Source: Burkholderia pseudomultivorans
Lineage (GTDB): Bacteria > Pseudomonadota > Gammaproteobacteria > Burkholderiales > Burkholderiaceae
DNA: 64,000 nt
Direction: 5' to 3'
Assembly: GCF_001718415.1 (NCBI RefSeq)
Contig: NZ_CP013377.1
Coordinates: forward strand, 620,001-684,000
A model generated the notes under the pieces. It was not told where the DNA came from. It did not search any database and saw only the letters and a list, made by a program, of their open reading frames with translations. Of the stretch, positions 9,032 to 17,056 are shown piece after piece (the first letter of the stretch is position 1; each line of letters starts with the position of its first letter). Made by a program: the position numbers and the translations under genes.

Positions 9032-9937
9032 CTACGCGCCCGCGCACGCGTCGAGCAGCCAGCGGCGGAACACGTGCGTGGCGTCCGGCTCGGGCCGCTG
9101 CGGCGGCCGCACCAGGAAATAGCCGCGCGACGTGACGACGGGCGCGTCGACGAGCTTCACGAGCTGCCCGGTGGCGACGAGTTCGTCGACGAGCGGCGCC
9201 CAGCCGAGCGCGACGCCTTCGCCGAGCAGCGCCGCATGGATCACCAGCGCGTAGCTGTTGAAGGTCACGCCGCGCGCGGCGGCCGGCGCATCGAGGCCGT
9301 GCGCGTCGAACCAGCCGGCCCACGACAGCCAGCGCTCGGGGCGCGTCGGCTGCACGTGCAGCAGCGGCAGGGCGAGCAGGTCGTCGGCGCGCGCGACGTG
9401 CGGATGCGCGTCGCGGAACGCCGGCGAGCATACCGGCGTGACGGCTTCCGGAAACAGCCGTGCTGCGGTGCACGACGGCCAGTGGCCGTCGCCGAACAGG
9501 ATCGCGATGTCCGCATGGTCGCGCTGCGCGTCGTAATCCTGCGACGTGACCACGCGCACGTCGACGCCCGGCATTACATGCTTCAGCCCCGCCAGACGCG
9601 GCATCAGCCAGTAGGTCGCGAAGCCGAAATCGGTGACGATCGTCAGCGATCCGTGCTGGCGCCGCGCCCGCAGCGTCGCGGTGGCGCCGCGCAGCGTGTC
9701 GAGGCTCAGCCGCACGGCTTCGTACAGGCATTCGCCGTCGTGCGTCAGCGTGACGCCGCGCGGGCTGCGCTCGAACAGCGGCACGCCCAGCTCCGCTTCG
9801 AGCTGGAACACCTGCTGGCTGACGGCCGGCTGCGTCGAGCCGAGCTCGCGCGCGGCGGCCGTGAAGCTCGCGAGCCGCGCAGCCGACTCGAACGCGCGCA
9901 GCGCCTGCATCGACGGTAACGCTTCGGATTTCGACAT
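9032..9937 (-). CDS. LysR-family regulator next to choline sulfatase
   Basis: This 301-residue LysR-type regulator has an N-terminal winged helix-turn-helix (MQALRAFESAARLASFTAAA, then GSTQPAVSQQVFQLEAELG, LFERSPRGVTLT) and a C-terminal effector-binding domain (ILFGDGHWP, LLHVQPTRPERWL, GEGVALGWAPLV). The start at 9937 begins MSKSEALPSMQ, a normal distance ahead of the HTH. It is transcribed divergently from the choline-sulfatase gene across 228 bp, the usual arrangement for a LysR regulator and its target, so it most likely controls choline-sulfate use. The effector molecule is inferred from the neighbour. Confidence 0.88.
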   Translation of the reverse strand: MSKSEALPSMQALRAFESAARLASFTAAARELGSTQPAVSQQVFQLEAELGVPLFERSPRGVTLTHDGECLYEAVRLSLDTLRGATATLRARRQHGSLTIVTDFGFATYWLMPRLAGLKHVMPGVDVRVVTSQDYDAQRDHADIAILFGDGHWPSCTAARLFPEAVTPVCSPAFRDAHPHVARADDLLALPLLHVQPTRPERWLSWAGWFDAHGLDAPAAARGVTFNSYALVIHAALLGEGVALGWAPLVDELVATGQLVKLVDAPVVTSRGYFLVRPPQRPEPDATHVFRRWLLDACAGA

Positions 9938-10165
9938 AAGTCTCTCTAATGGCCCCATAAGGGCCGGACGCCTTCCCGCGCGAATTCGGGCGGGCGATAG
10001 TGCATCGGACGGCGCCAAGCTGCGCCGCGCAAGGCTTTCCGCGATTCTAGCCAGTCGCGGCACGGTCGCGCGGCACTTTCTTCGCGTGGCGTCCGTCATG
10101 CCGGACGCACTGTCGTGCAAACGGCGCGTCGCTCCATTCGAACACCGATTTCTCCACGAACGCCG

Positions 10166-11701
10166 ATGACGAACCCGACACCCAACATTCTGATCCTGAT
10201 GGCCGACCAGTTGACGCCATTCGCGCTGCCGGCGTACGGCAACCACGTCGCCCGCACGCCGACGCTCGACCGGCTCGCCTCGCAAGGCGTGGTGTTCGAC
10301 GCGGCGTATTGCGCGAGCCCGCTGTGCGCGCCGTCGCGCTTCTCGCTGCTGACCGGCAAGCTGCCGTCGGGAATCGGCGCCTACGATAACGCGGCCGAAT
10401 TGCCGGCGCAAACGCTGACGTTCGCCCACTACCTGCGCGCGGCCGGCTACCGGACGATGCTGTCCGGCAAGATGCACTTCTGCGGCCCCGACCAGCTGCA
10501 CGGTTTCGAGGAGCGGCTGACCACCGACATCTACCCGGCCGACTTCGGCTGGGTGCCGGACTGGGATCGCCCGACCGAGCGGCCGAGCTGGTATCACAAC
10601 ATGAGCTCGGTGCTCGACGCCGGCCCGTGCGTGCGCACTAACCAGCTGGACTTCGACGACGAAGTCACCTTTGCCGCGAAGCAGAAACTCTACGACGTCG
10701 CGCGCGAGCGCGCGGCGGGCCACGACGCGCGGCCGTTCTGCATGGTCGTGTCGCTGACCCATCCGCACGATCCGTATGCGATCACGCGCGAATACTGGGA
10801 TCTGTACAGCGACGACGAGATCGACATGCCGGCCGTGCGGCTCGACGCGGCCGACAGCGATCCGCATTCGCAGCGGTTGCGATTCGTCTGCGAAAACGAC
10901 CGTACGCCGCCGACCGATGCGCAGATCCGCGCCGCGCGCCGCGCGTATTACGGCGCGACGTCGTACGTCGACACGCAGTTCGGCAGCGTGCTGACCGCGC
11001 TCGAGCAATGCGGGTTCGCCGACGACACGATCGTGATCGTCACGTCCGACCACGGCGACATGCTCGGCGAGCGCGGGCTCTGGTACAAGATGACGTTCTT
11101 CGAGGGCGGCTGCCGCGTGCCGCTGATCGTCCATGCGCCGGGCCGTTTTGACGCCGCGCGCGTGCGCGGGCCGGTGTCGCACGTCGACCTGCTGCCGACG
11201 CTGGTCGAACTCGCCGGCGCCGCGCCCGACGGCGGCTGGCCCGACCCGGTGGACGGCGGCAGCCTCGTGCCGCACCTGCGCGGCGCGCCCTCGCACGACG
11301 TCGCGCTCGGCGAATACCTGGCGGAAGGCGCGGTCGCGCCGGTCGTGATGATCCGCCGCGGCGACTGGAAGTACGTGCATTGCCCGGCCGATCCCGACCA
11401 GCTCTACAACCTGGCCGACGATCCGCGCGAGCGTACGAACCTCGCCGGCCTGCCGGCGGCGGCCGACATGCTCGCGGCGTTCCGCGAAGAGGCCGCGCGG
11501 CGCTGGAACCTGCCCGAGCTGGACCGGCAGGTGCGCGCGAGCCAGCGCCGGCGGCGTTTCCATTACGCGGCCACGACGCAGGGCCGCATCCAGGCGTGGG
11601 ACTGGCAGCCGTTCACCGACGCGAGCCAGCGCTACATGCGCAATCACATCGAGCTCGATACGCTCGAAGCGATGGCGCGCTTTCCGCGCGTCGGGCGCTG
11701 A
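10166..11701 (+). CDS. betC: Choline-sulfatase
   Basis: This 511-residue type I sulfatase hydrolyses choline-O-sulfate to choline and sulfate. The sulfatase signature C-A-P-S-R lies at residues 54-58 (SPLCAPSRFSLLTGKLPSG); Cys54 should be converted to formylglycine. N-terminal NILILMADQLTPFALP supplies the first metal ligands, and later VTSDHGDMLGERGLWYK holds the metal-binding Asp-His pair. The C-terminal part (KYVHCPADPDQLYNLADDPRE, WQPFTDASQRYMRNH) matches the choline-sulfatase extension rather than arylsulfatases. I start at ATG 10166 (MTNPTPNILI). It is followed 45 bp downstream by a choline-type binding protein gene, forming a capture-and-hydrolyse unit. Confidence 0.92.
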   Translation: MTNPTPNILILMADQLTPFALPAYGNHVARTPTLDRLASQGVVFDAAYCASPLCAPSRFSLLTGKLPSGIGAYDNAAELPAQTLTFAHYLRAAGYRTMLSGKMHFCGPDQLHGFEERLTTDIYPADFGWVPDWDRPTERPSWYHNMSSVLDAGPCVRTNQLDFDDEVTFAAKQKLYDVARERAAGHDARPFCMVVSLTHPHDPYAITREYWDLYSDDEIDMPAVRLDAADSDPHSQRLRFVCENDRTPPTDAQIRAARRAYYGATSYVDTQFGSVLTALEQCGFADDTIVIVTSDHGDMLGERGLWYKMTFFEGGCRVPLIVHAPGRFDAARVRGPVSHVDLLPTLVELAGAAPDGGWPDPVDGGSLVPHLRGAPSHDVALGEYLAEGAVAPVVMIRRGDWKYVHCPADPDQLYNLADDPRERTNLAGLPAAADMLAAFREEAARRWNLPELDRQVRASQRRRRFHYAATTQGRIQAWDWQPFTDASQRYMRNHIELDTLEAMARFPRVGR

Positions 11702-11746
11702 GCGTCCCACATCGCGATCATGAATGAACGACGGAGGAAGCGGACG

Positions 11747-12712
11747 ATGAAACGGCAATGCAATGCAGCAACCCGGATCGGCGCGGCGCTTGCCGCGGCC
11801 GCCTGCATGACGGCAACGACAGCGGCACACGCGGCCGAGCCGCAGACCTGCCGCGACGTGCGGATGGCCGCGCCCGGCTGGACCGACATCGACGCGACGA
11901 ATGCGATGGCGGGCGTCGTGCTGAAGGCGCTCGGCTATCGGCAGGACATCGCGAACCTGTCGGTGCCGATCACGTACCAGGGGCTGAAGAAAGGGCAGGT
12001 CGACGTGTTCCTCGGCAACTGGATGCCGGCGCAGGGGCCGCTCGTGAAGCCGTTCGTCGACGAGAAGTCGATCGACGTGCTGCACGCGAACCTGAGCGGC
12101 GCGAAGTTCACGCTGGCCGTGCCCGACTACGTGGCGGCCGCCGGCGTGCATTCCTTCGCCGATCTCGCGCGCTACGCGGACCGCTTCGGCGGCAAGATCT
12201 ACGGGATCGAGCCCGGCGCGCCGGCGAACCAGAACATCAAGCGGATGCTGTCCGACCACGCGCTCGGCACGGCGAACTGGTCGCTCGTCGAATCGAGCGA
12301 GACCGGCATGCTCACGCAGGTCGAGCGCGCGGTGCGCGACAAGCGCTGGATCGTGTTCCTCGCGTGGGAGCCGCACCTGATGAACACCAAGTTCCACCTG
12401 ACCTACCTGTCGGGCGGCGACGCGTATTTCGGGCCGAACTACGGCGGCGCGACGGTCAACACGGTGACGCGTGCCGGATTTGCCGACCAGTGCACGAACC
12501 TCGCGCGGCTGTTCCGGCAGATGACGTTCTCGGTCGACGTCGAGAACCGGATGATCGCCGACATGCTCGACAACAAGACCTCCCCCGCGCTGGCCGCGCA
12601 GCATGCGCTGAAGGCCGATCCCGCGCTCGTCGCGGGCTGGCTGGACGGCGTGACGACGAGCGCCGGCGCGCCCGGCCTGCCCGCCGTGCGGGCCGCGCTC
12701 GACGGCCACTGA
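11747..12712 (+). CDS. choX: Choline/betaine-type ABC substrate-binding protein, orphan
   Basis: This 321-residue periplasmic binding protein of the quaternary-ammonium family (OpuAC-like) has a signal peptide ending near AAAACMTATTAAHA. Ligand-box motifs include APGWTDIDATNAMAG, VFLGNWMPAQ, YGIEPGAPANQNI, ESSETGMLTQVERA and FLAWEPHLMNTKF; the conserved aromatic residues form the trimethylammonium cage. I start at ATG 11747 because GGAGG lies at 11733-11737. It follows betC, so it likely captures choline released from, or imported with, choline sulfate. No ATPase or permease gene is nearby, so it must share a transporter core encoded elsewhere, as known for Pseudomonas CbcX/BetX/CaiX. It is about 40% alike by eye to the protein at 26913. 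Confidence 0.88.
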   Translation: MKRQCNAATRIGAALAAAACMTATTAAHAAEPQTCRDVRMAAPGWTDIDATNAMAGVVLKALGYRQDIANLSVPITYQGLKKGQVDVFLGNWMPAQGPLVKPFVDEKSIDVLHANLSGAKFTLAVPDYVAAAGVHSFADLARYADRFGGKIYGIEPGAPANQNIKRMLSDHALGTANWSLVESSETGMLTQVERAVRDKRWIVFLAWEPHLMNTKFHLTYLSGGDAYFGPNYGGATVNTVTRAGFADQCTNLARLFRQMTFSVDVENRMIADMLDNKTSPALAAQHALKADPALVAGWLDGVTTSAGAPGLPAVRAALDGH

Positions 12713-12731
12713 CGGGCGCCGGCGGTTCTCC

Positions 12732-12756
12732 GGCGGCGGCCTTTGCGGCCGCCGCC
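12732..12756 (+). terminator. Possible terminator hairpin after choX
   Basis: GGCGGCGGCC at 12732-12741 pairs perfectly with GGCCGCCGCC at 12747-12756 around a 5-base loop, 20 bp after the choX stop. Only a weak T-rich stretch follows (GTGTTTT), so intrinsic termination is plausible but not certain. Confidence 0.4.
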
Positions 12757-12979
12757 CGTCATCCGTGTTTTCCCGAGCGGGTCGCATCGAGACCATTTGG
12801 TGTCGCCTTCAGACGGGTGACGGGAAATATGGGTTTGTATTTTTCGCCAATGGCCGGGTTATTGCGAAAAACGCAATACCGAAGCCATCGGATGTACCGA
12901 ATACGAATCAACCGGCCCACGGCGGTACGTGGCCGGCAAGGATTCTTTCCATCGAACGGGTCAGGGAGGGTGGTCGACA

Positions 12980-14119
12980 ATGAAGCAATCGAAAGTTGCC
13001 GTGGCAGTCGCGCTGGCGTGCGCGGCGTGTATTCCCGCGATCGGTCATGCACAGAGCAGCGTCACGCTGTACGGGATTCTCGACGCGGGCGTCACGTATG
13101 TGAACAACACGGGCGGCTCGCACGTGGTCAAGTTCGACGACGGCGTCGCATACGGGAACCGCTTCGGGCTCAAGGGCACGGAGGATCTCGGCGGCGGCCT
13201 GAAGGCCGTGTTCGCGCTCGAGAGCGGCTTCCATCTCGGCAACGGGCAGCTCGGCTTCGGCGGCGCCGAATTCGGCCGCCAGGCTTATGTCGGCCTGCAG
13301 AACGGCTGGGGCACGCTGTCGTTCGGCAACCAGCTCGACATCACGAACGAACTCGTATCGATCTACAACATCTCGGCGTGGGGCAGCGGCTATGCGATCC
13401 ACCAGGGCGACTTCGACCGCTTCAACGGCGACCGCCTGCCGAATTCGGTGAAGTTCCTGTCGAACGATCTCAACGGCTTCAAGGTCGGCGCGATGTATTC
13501 GTTCGGCAACGTCGCCGGCAACTTCCACCGCAACAGCGCATGGAGCGCGGGCGCGAGCTTCACGAAGGGCGATTTCTCGATCGGCGCCGCCTACACGCGC
13601 CTGAACAACCCGAACGGCATCTACGCGTTCGACCCGTACGCGATGATCGGCACGCATACGTTCCTCGGCCAGCAGACCGTCACCGTCGATCCGGTCACGG
13701 GCGCGCGCACCGACCTGTACGCGAACACGCCGATGAACGTCGACAGCCAGGGCACGTTCGGCGTCGGCACGAGCTACACGATCGGCAAGCTGTCGCTCGA
13801 CGCGAACTTCTCGTACACGACGATCAAGGGCTTTGGCCAGTCGTCGCACATGCAGGTGTACGAAGGCGGCGGCCTGTACCAGTTCACGCCGGCGCTGAGC
13901 TTCATCGCGGGCTACCAGCACACGCGCTTCGAAGGCCACCACTGGAACCAAGGCACGGCCGGCCTCCACTACCTGCTGTCGAAGCGCACCGACGTCTATA
14001 TCTCGGGCGACTACCTGCGTGCGTCGCAGGGTGTCGACGCGGTGATCGGCTACAGCTTCACGCCGTCGACGACGCAGACGCAGGCCGACGTGCGGATCGG
14101 GATGCGGCATTCGTTCTGA
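12980..14119 (+). CDS. Gram-negative trimeric porin (OmpC-like)
   Basis: This 379-residue outer-membrane porin has a signal peptide MKQSKVAVAVALACAACIPA...GHA, then the standard Burkholderia porin start QSSVTLYGILDAGVTYVNN. The body shows RFGLKGTEDLGGGLKAVFALE and FGRQAYVGLQNGWGTLSFGN, with the typical terminal strand DVRIGMRHSF ending in Phe. It forms a 16-stranded beta barrel for passive uptake of small solutes. I start at ATG 12980 because GGGAGGG precedes it. A strong terminator follows at 14166. Its position downstream of choline-sulfate genes suggests a possible uptake role, but the substrate is not readable. Confidence 0.93.
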   Translation: MKQSKVAVAVALACAACIPAIGHAQSSVTLYGILDAGVTYVNNTGGSHVVKFDDGVAYGNRFGLKGTEDLGGGLKAVFALESGFHLGNGQLGFGGAEFGRQAYVGLQNGWGTLSFGNQLDITNELVSIYNISAWGSGYAIHQGDFDRFNGDRLPNSVKFLSNDLNGFKVGAMYSFGNVAGNFHRNSAWSAGASFTKGDFSIGAAYTRLNNPNGIYAFDPYAMIGTHTFLGQQTVTVDPVTGARTDLYANTPMNVDSQGTFGVGTSYTIGKLSLDANFSYTTIKGFGQSSHMQVYEGGGLYQFTPALSFIAGYQHTRFEGHHWNQGTAGLHYLLSKRTDVYISGDYLRASQGVDAVIGYSFTPSTTQTQADVRIGMRHSF

Positions 14120-14165
14120 GCGGGGCAGGTCGGGTTTTCCACGTCTTCAGCGAGGTCTCTCTTTG

Positions 14166-14193
14166 GCGCGAACTGCGGTTCGCGCTTTTTTTT
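14166..14193 (+). terminator. Intrinsic terminator of the porin gene
   Basis: GCGCGAAC (14166-14173) and GTTCGCGC (14178-14185) form a perfect 8-bp stem with a 4-base loop, followed by eight T residues. This is a textbook rho-independent terminator for the plus-strand porin. Confidence 0.85.
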
Positions 14194-14215
14194 GCCTGTC
14201 GATTTCGGTGATCGG

Positions 14216-15235
14216 TTACTTCATGTAAAAGTCGAACTCCGCATCGTAGGTCCGGATGCTCAGATCGATCTTTTCGCCATCCAGTTCGAAGGTTGTCGGC
14301 GTTGCGTCGATGCCGCATTTCTCCAGCTCGGCGCGCAGGTTCTCCTTGTTGACCGGCAGCTTTCTCTCCTGCAACCACGCAGCGATCGGCGGGTGCTTCA
14401 GCAGCTTGCCGAAATAGACGCCATGGCGCGGCTTCACTTTCAGCGTGAGGGCGGCGCGCAGGCAGATATCGAGGATCGAGCCCGCCGGTACGATTTTCGT
14501 CGCGTCGGGCTGGGGGGACGCCGTTTCATCGATTTCCGCCGAAAACACGTCGCGCAGGACGGGCGCGACGACTTCCCCGTAAGACTTGTCGAAGCGATCG
14601 AGAAAATCCCGGGTTGCGACGTCTTCCGCCGCAATCTCCTTGGGTTTGCCGGCCTGATGGATCTGGAAACAACCGTCTTCGTCGTTGAAGCGGATCAGGA
14701 ACAGCGAGAACTTCCTGTTTTCCTTGACGACGACGTAGAACATCACCGGCACCTGGATCAACGAGGCGTCGATCCCGCCTCGCATCAGGATGTCCTTGAA
14801 TTTGGCAAGATGGGCGCGATCATGGTCGGGCAGGTCGAACGCATGCGTTTGCGCCGCCCACTGCATCGGCGTGATCGCGCCGCAGAGATCCTTGTTGAAG
14901 TCGCGGCCGAACAGCGTTTCGCGGTAGTCCCACAGCAGTTCCTTCGCGCACTCGTCGATCGAGATGTTGGTGCGAAACTTGGCTTCGACGAAATGATGAT
15001 CGTATGACTCGTGGCCGATCAGCAGATCCGGAAGGTTGCCGATGTAGCGCTGGATCTTGCTGGCGTTGCTACGGCCAGCGTCGCTGCGCGCACGCGACGA
15101 CCGATTGGCAAACTGGGATGCGAAATGCTCGACACCGGCATTCTCGATCTGAAAACCCATTGCCGCAAAATGATTCTTGCAAATCGCCTCGACGATATCG
15201 CCTTTGATCCGACGTACACCGAAAGCATCTTTCAT
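14216..15235 (-). CDS. Unknown protein with PD-(D/E)XK nuclease-like motif
   Basis: I do not recognise this protein by name. From ATG 15235 it is 339 residues (a longer start at 15319 is possible). Near the N-terminus a helix (RIKGDIVEAICKNHFAAMGF) carries a conserved-looking Glu. It is followed by NLPDLLIGHESYDHHFVEAKFR, which reads as the P-D...E-A-K active-site pattern of PD-(D/E)XK nucleases. Later regions (MFYVVVKENRKFSLFLIRF) look like the beta core of a globular cytoplasmic protein. No signal peptide or membrane segment is visible. Next to it, upstream on the same strand, lies the deleted remnant of an AAA ATPase gene, so it may be what is left of a nuclease/ATPase defence-type locus. 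Nuclease function is inferred from the motif only. Confidence 0.6.
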   Translation of the reverse strand: MKDAFGVRRIKGDIVEAICKNHFAAMGFQIENAGVEHFASQFANRSSRARSDAGRSNASKIQRYIGNLPDLLIGHESYDHHFVEAKFRTNISIDECAKELLWDYRETLFGRDFNKDLCGAITPMQWAAQTHAFDLPDHDRAHLAKFKDILMRGGIDASLIQVPVMFYVVVKENRKFSLFLIRFNDEDGCFQIHQAGKPKEIAAEDVATRDFLDRFDKSYGEVVAPVLRDVFSAEIDETASPQPDATKIVPAGSILDICLRAALTLKVKPRHGVYFGKLLKHPPIAAWLQERKLPVNKENLRAELEKCGIDATPTTFELDGEKIDLSIRTYDAEFDFYMK

Positions 15236-15352
15236 CACCGTTCTCGATCCATGGACAGGGAATATTGCGTACGATCCTGGCATGCGAGGCATGACCGAAT
15301 TTTCGGGCCGTACGATCACGTTGCCGACAATCGCGGTTATCGGCAGATTTTT

Positions 15353-15511
15353 TCAGTCGCCCTCCAGCAGCTTGTGCAGCATGCGCTTCGGATTCTTCAG
15401 AAAGGCCTGCATGAGCGAGCGGATCGCCGGCAATGAAAACGGGTAGCGGTCGAACGACTCGACCTTGTCCCGCAGCAGGGAAATTCGGCTGATGTACTGG
15501 GTGGAAATCAT
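15353..15511 (-). pseudogene. Internally deleted AAA ATPase remnant
   Basis: This 52-codon frame joins the start of a predicted-ATPase family protein (RDKVESFDRYPFSLPAIRSL, which normally leads into a P-loop) directly to what looks like the family's C-terminal end (QAFLKNPKRMLHKLLEGD). The whole middle, including the Walker A and B motifs, is missing. The frame is kept across the joint. It cannot be a working ATPase. It is best read as the scar of an in-frame deletion of about 200 codons; the parent family assignment is from memory of the conserved ends. Confidence 0.6.
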
Positions 15512-15584
15512 CGTAGTCGTCGCAGTCGTATTCGCAGGGGGCGCGCCGTTCCGGATCACGTGGCGATCGGCACTTCGCCGCGGT

Positions 15585-16586
15585 CTATTCCTGATATGGT
15601 GCGCAGCCCTTCCGGTCCTTCTCCGTTGGGGCGCCATGCTGGGCGGCATCCAACCAGCCGAGGTTGAACTGGGTATGACTGTAACGACACCGGAGCGTGG
15701 GCCGAGTGGACACGGTCTTGCTATCGACGGCCAGCGTATCCAGCTTGAGCGGCACCGCAGGAAAGACGACATCGGCCAGCGCGATCTGGCGGGCGTCATG
15801 TTTGGTCCGGTATTTGTCGATGCGCCATTCCGCTGCTTTGCCGGCTACGACGCGATAACCTGAAGGCGCGAGCTTCGGGGACGAATAATAGAGTGCCATC
15901 GGCCGGTTCAACCGTGCGTCGTCGCTGGCTTCGAAGCGAAACAGCTTGCCGGGCACGAACAGGTCGGTGGGCGGATCCTTGAGATCCGGATGGAATTCGG
16001 GCTGATTCGCAAAAATCCATTGATGATCGTCGTCGTAAATCACCAGCTGGATGTCGATGTTGCCGGGATAAGCCAGCGTGTTGAAATCCTCGACTTTCCG
16101 GTAAAGGACCTCGGGCGGCGACGAACTGGTGTTCTTGTTGTTGGCCAGATAACCGGGATTGGCCAGCACGATTTCCGGATAGCGGCCGAATGCCCCCATC
16201 AAACGATATTTCGTTCCCGGAACATAGGCGGAGAGCGGGCGACGCATGGGCACGTTCTCACCCTGAACCTGCCAGCTGAGCTTGGGCGCATCAAGAAGAT
16301 TTTTCCAGTCCGGGGCGGCGCCGCTCTTCAACGCAACCAGGTTTTGCTCTTCGCACTTACCCTGGAAGCAATCCTGATACATGTAAAGGTCGATACCGTC
16401 TTTTTCCAGCGCAAGCCACGGAACCGGATTGGCGGGAATGCTGTAAATCCTGTGGTACGTCTCCGTCTGGACATTCGGAACGATCAACGGTGGACAGCCC
16501 GCGAGCAACGCGCTGACGGGTAACAGCGCGAGCCATCTGGCCCGTTGCCAATATTTTGTTCTGGTAATCCCGGCCTTGCTGATCAT
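15585..16586 (-). CDS. Lipoprotein of unknown function
   Basis: This 333-residue protein starts with a charged region, a hydrophobic stretch (WLALLPVSALLAGC) and a lipobox with Cys31, so it should be lipid-anchored in the periplasm or outer membrane. The mature part (YRIYSIPANPVPWLALEKDG, DLYMYQDCFQGKCEEQNLV, DLFVPGKLFRFEASDDARLN) is rich in beta structure and contains several Cys pairs. I do not recognise a domain. It is followed by the ATPase remnant and the nuclease-like gene on the same strand. Nothing in the sequence gives its role. Confidence 0.7.
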   Translation of the reverse strand: MISKAGITRTKYWQRARWLALLPVSALLAGCPPLIVPNVQTETYHRIYSIPANPVPWLALEKDGIDLYMYQDCFQGKCEEQNLVALKSGAAPDWKNLLDAPKLSWQVQGENVPMRRPLSAYVPGTKYRLMGAFGRYPEIVLANPGYLANNKNTSSSPPEVLYRKVEDFNTLAYPGNIDIQLVIYDDDHQWIFANQPEFHPDLKDPPTDLFVPGKLFRFEASDDARLNRPMALYYSSPKLAPSGYRVVAGKAAEWRIDKYRTKHDARQIALADVVFPAVPLKLDTLAVDSKTVSTRPTLRCRYSHTQFNLGWLDAAQHGAPTEKDRKGCAPYQE

Positions 16587-17056
16587 GGTGTCTTGTCGTT
16601 ATTGAATCGACATGTTTTTGTCGATTGCCGTGTTTCGACGTTCCGGAAGACGGACAGTGGTGGCCTGCGGGCGGGCGCCCCGACATTCGCGGCATCGCCG
16701 GCCAACCCCGTCTTTCGCTCTCTGTTCGTCTATTTATCGGATGCCCTGCCAATCGTCAAATGATTTTCCGCAGCGATTCGTATCCGGCGCGGTTGATCGT
16801 TGCAAGCGGGACGACCTCGGGCGGGCCGTGAGCGGCGCAATAAAAGCGACTCACGCGATGACCGAATACCCCAACCTGCACGCCGTCCGCAAGATTCCGG
16901 CGAATTTTTTCGCCGTCACGCGCCGACCCGGGCGTCGGCTCGTTTCCGTCGTTTGTCATATCATCGCGACTTGGCCGCGGCACGGCCGCCGGTCGAGCGG
17001 CCCGCGACCGGATGCACCGTGCCGCCGCTCGCCATGCGCCGATCGCCGAGACCCCG
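16587..17056. other. Divergent intergenic region
   Basis: This stretch separates the leftward lipoprotein from the rightward MFS gene and must hold both promoters. It is richer in A+T than the flanking genes. The only coding candidate is the small minus-strand frame at 16756-16959 listed separately. I see no clear terminator or repeat. Confidence 0.5.
16756..16959 (-). CDS. Possible small hypothetical protein
   Basis: This 67-residue frame (MTNDGNEPTPGSARDGEKI...INRAGYESLRKII) has a plausible globular composition with YCAAHGPPEVVPL in the middle. It has moderate GC3 and lies in an otherwise empty region. The ribosome-binding site is weak and I know no family. It could be a real small Burkholderia protein or a chance frame. 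Confidence 0.35.
   Translation of the reverse strand: MTNDGNEPTPGSARDGEKIRRNLADGVQVGVFGHRVSRFYCAAHGPPEVVPLATINRAGYESLRKII

Noticed and set aside
9938..12796. Extension of the LysR frame far upstream (minus strand, open to 12796)
   Set aside because: The part before MSKSEALPSMQ is the antisense of betC and choX; the LysR family starts at 9937.
12713..12979. Possible small coding frame between choX and the porin
   Set aside because: Short, without start signal, and partly taken up by a GC-rich hairpin and the porin leader region.
11758..14211. Long plus-strand frame across choX and the porin
   Set aside because: It is a shifted shadow of two well-supported genes, with Arg-rich nonsense translation.
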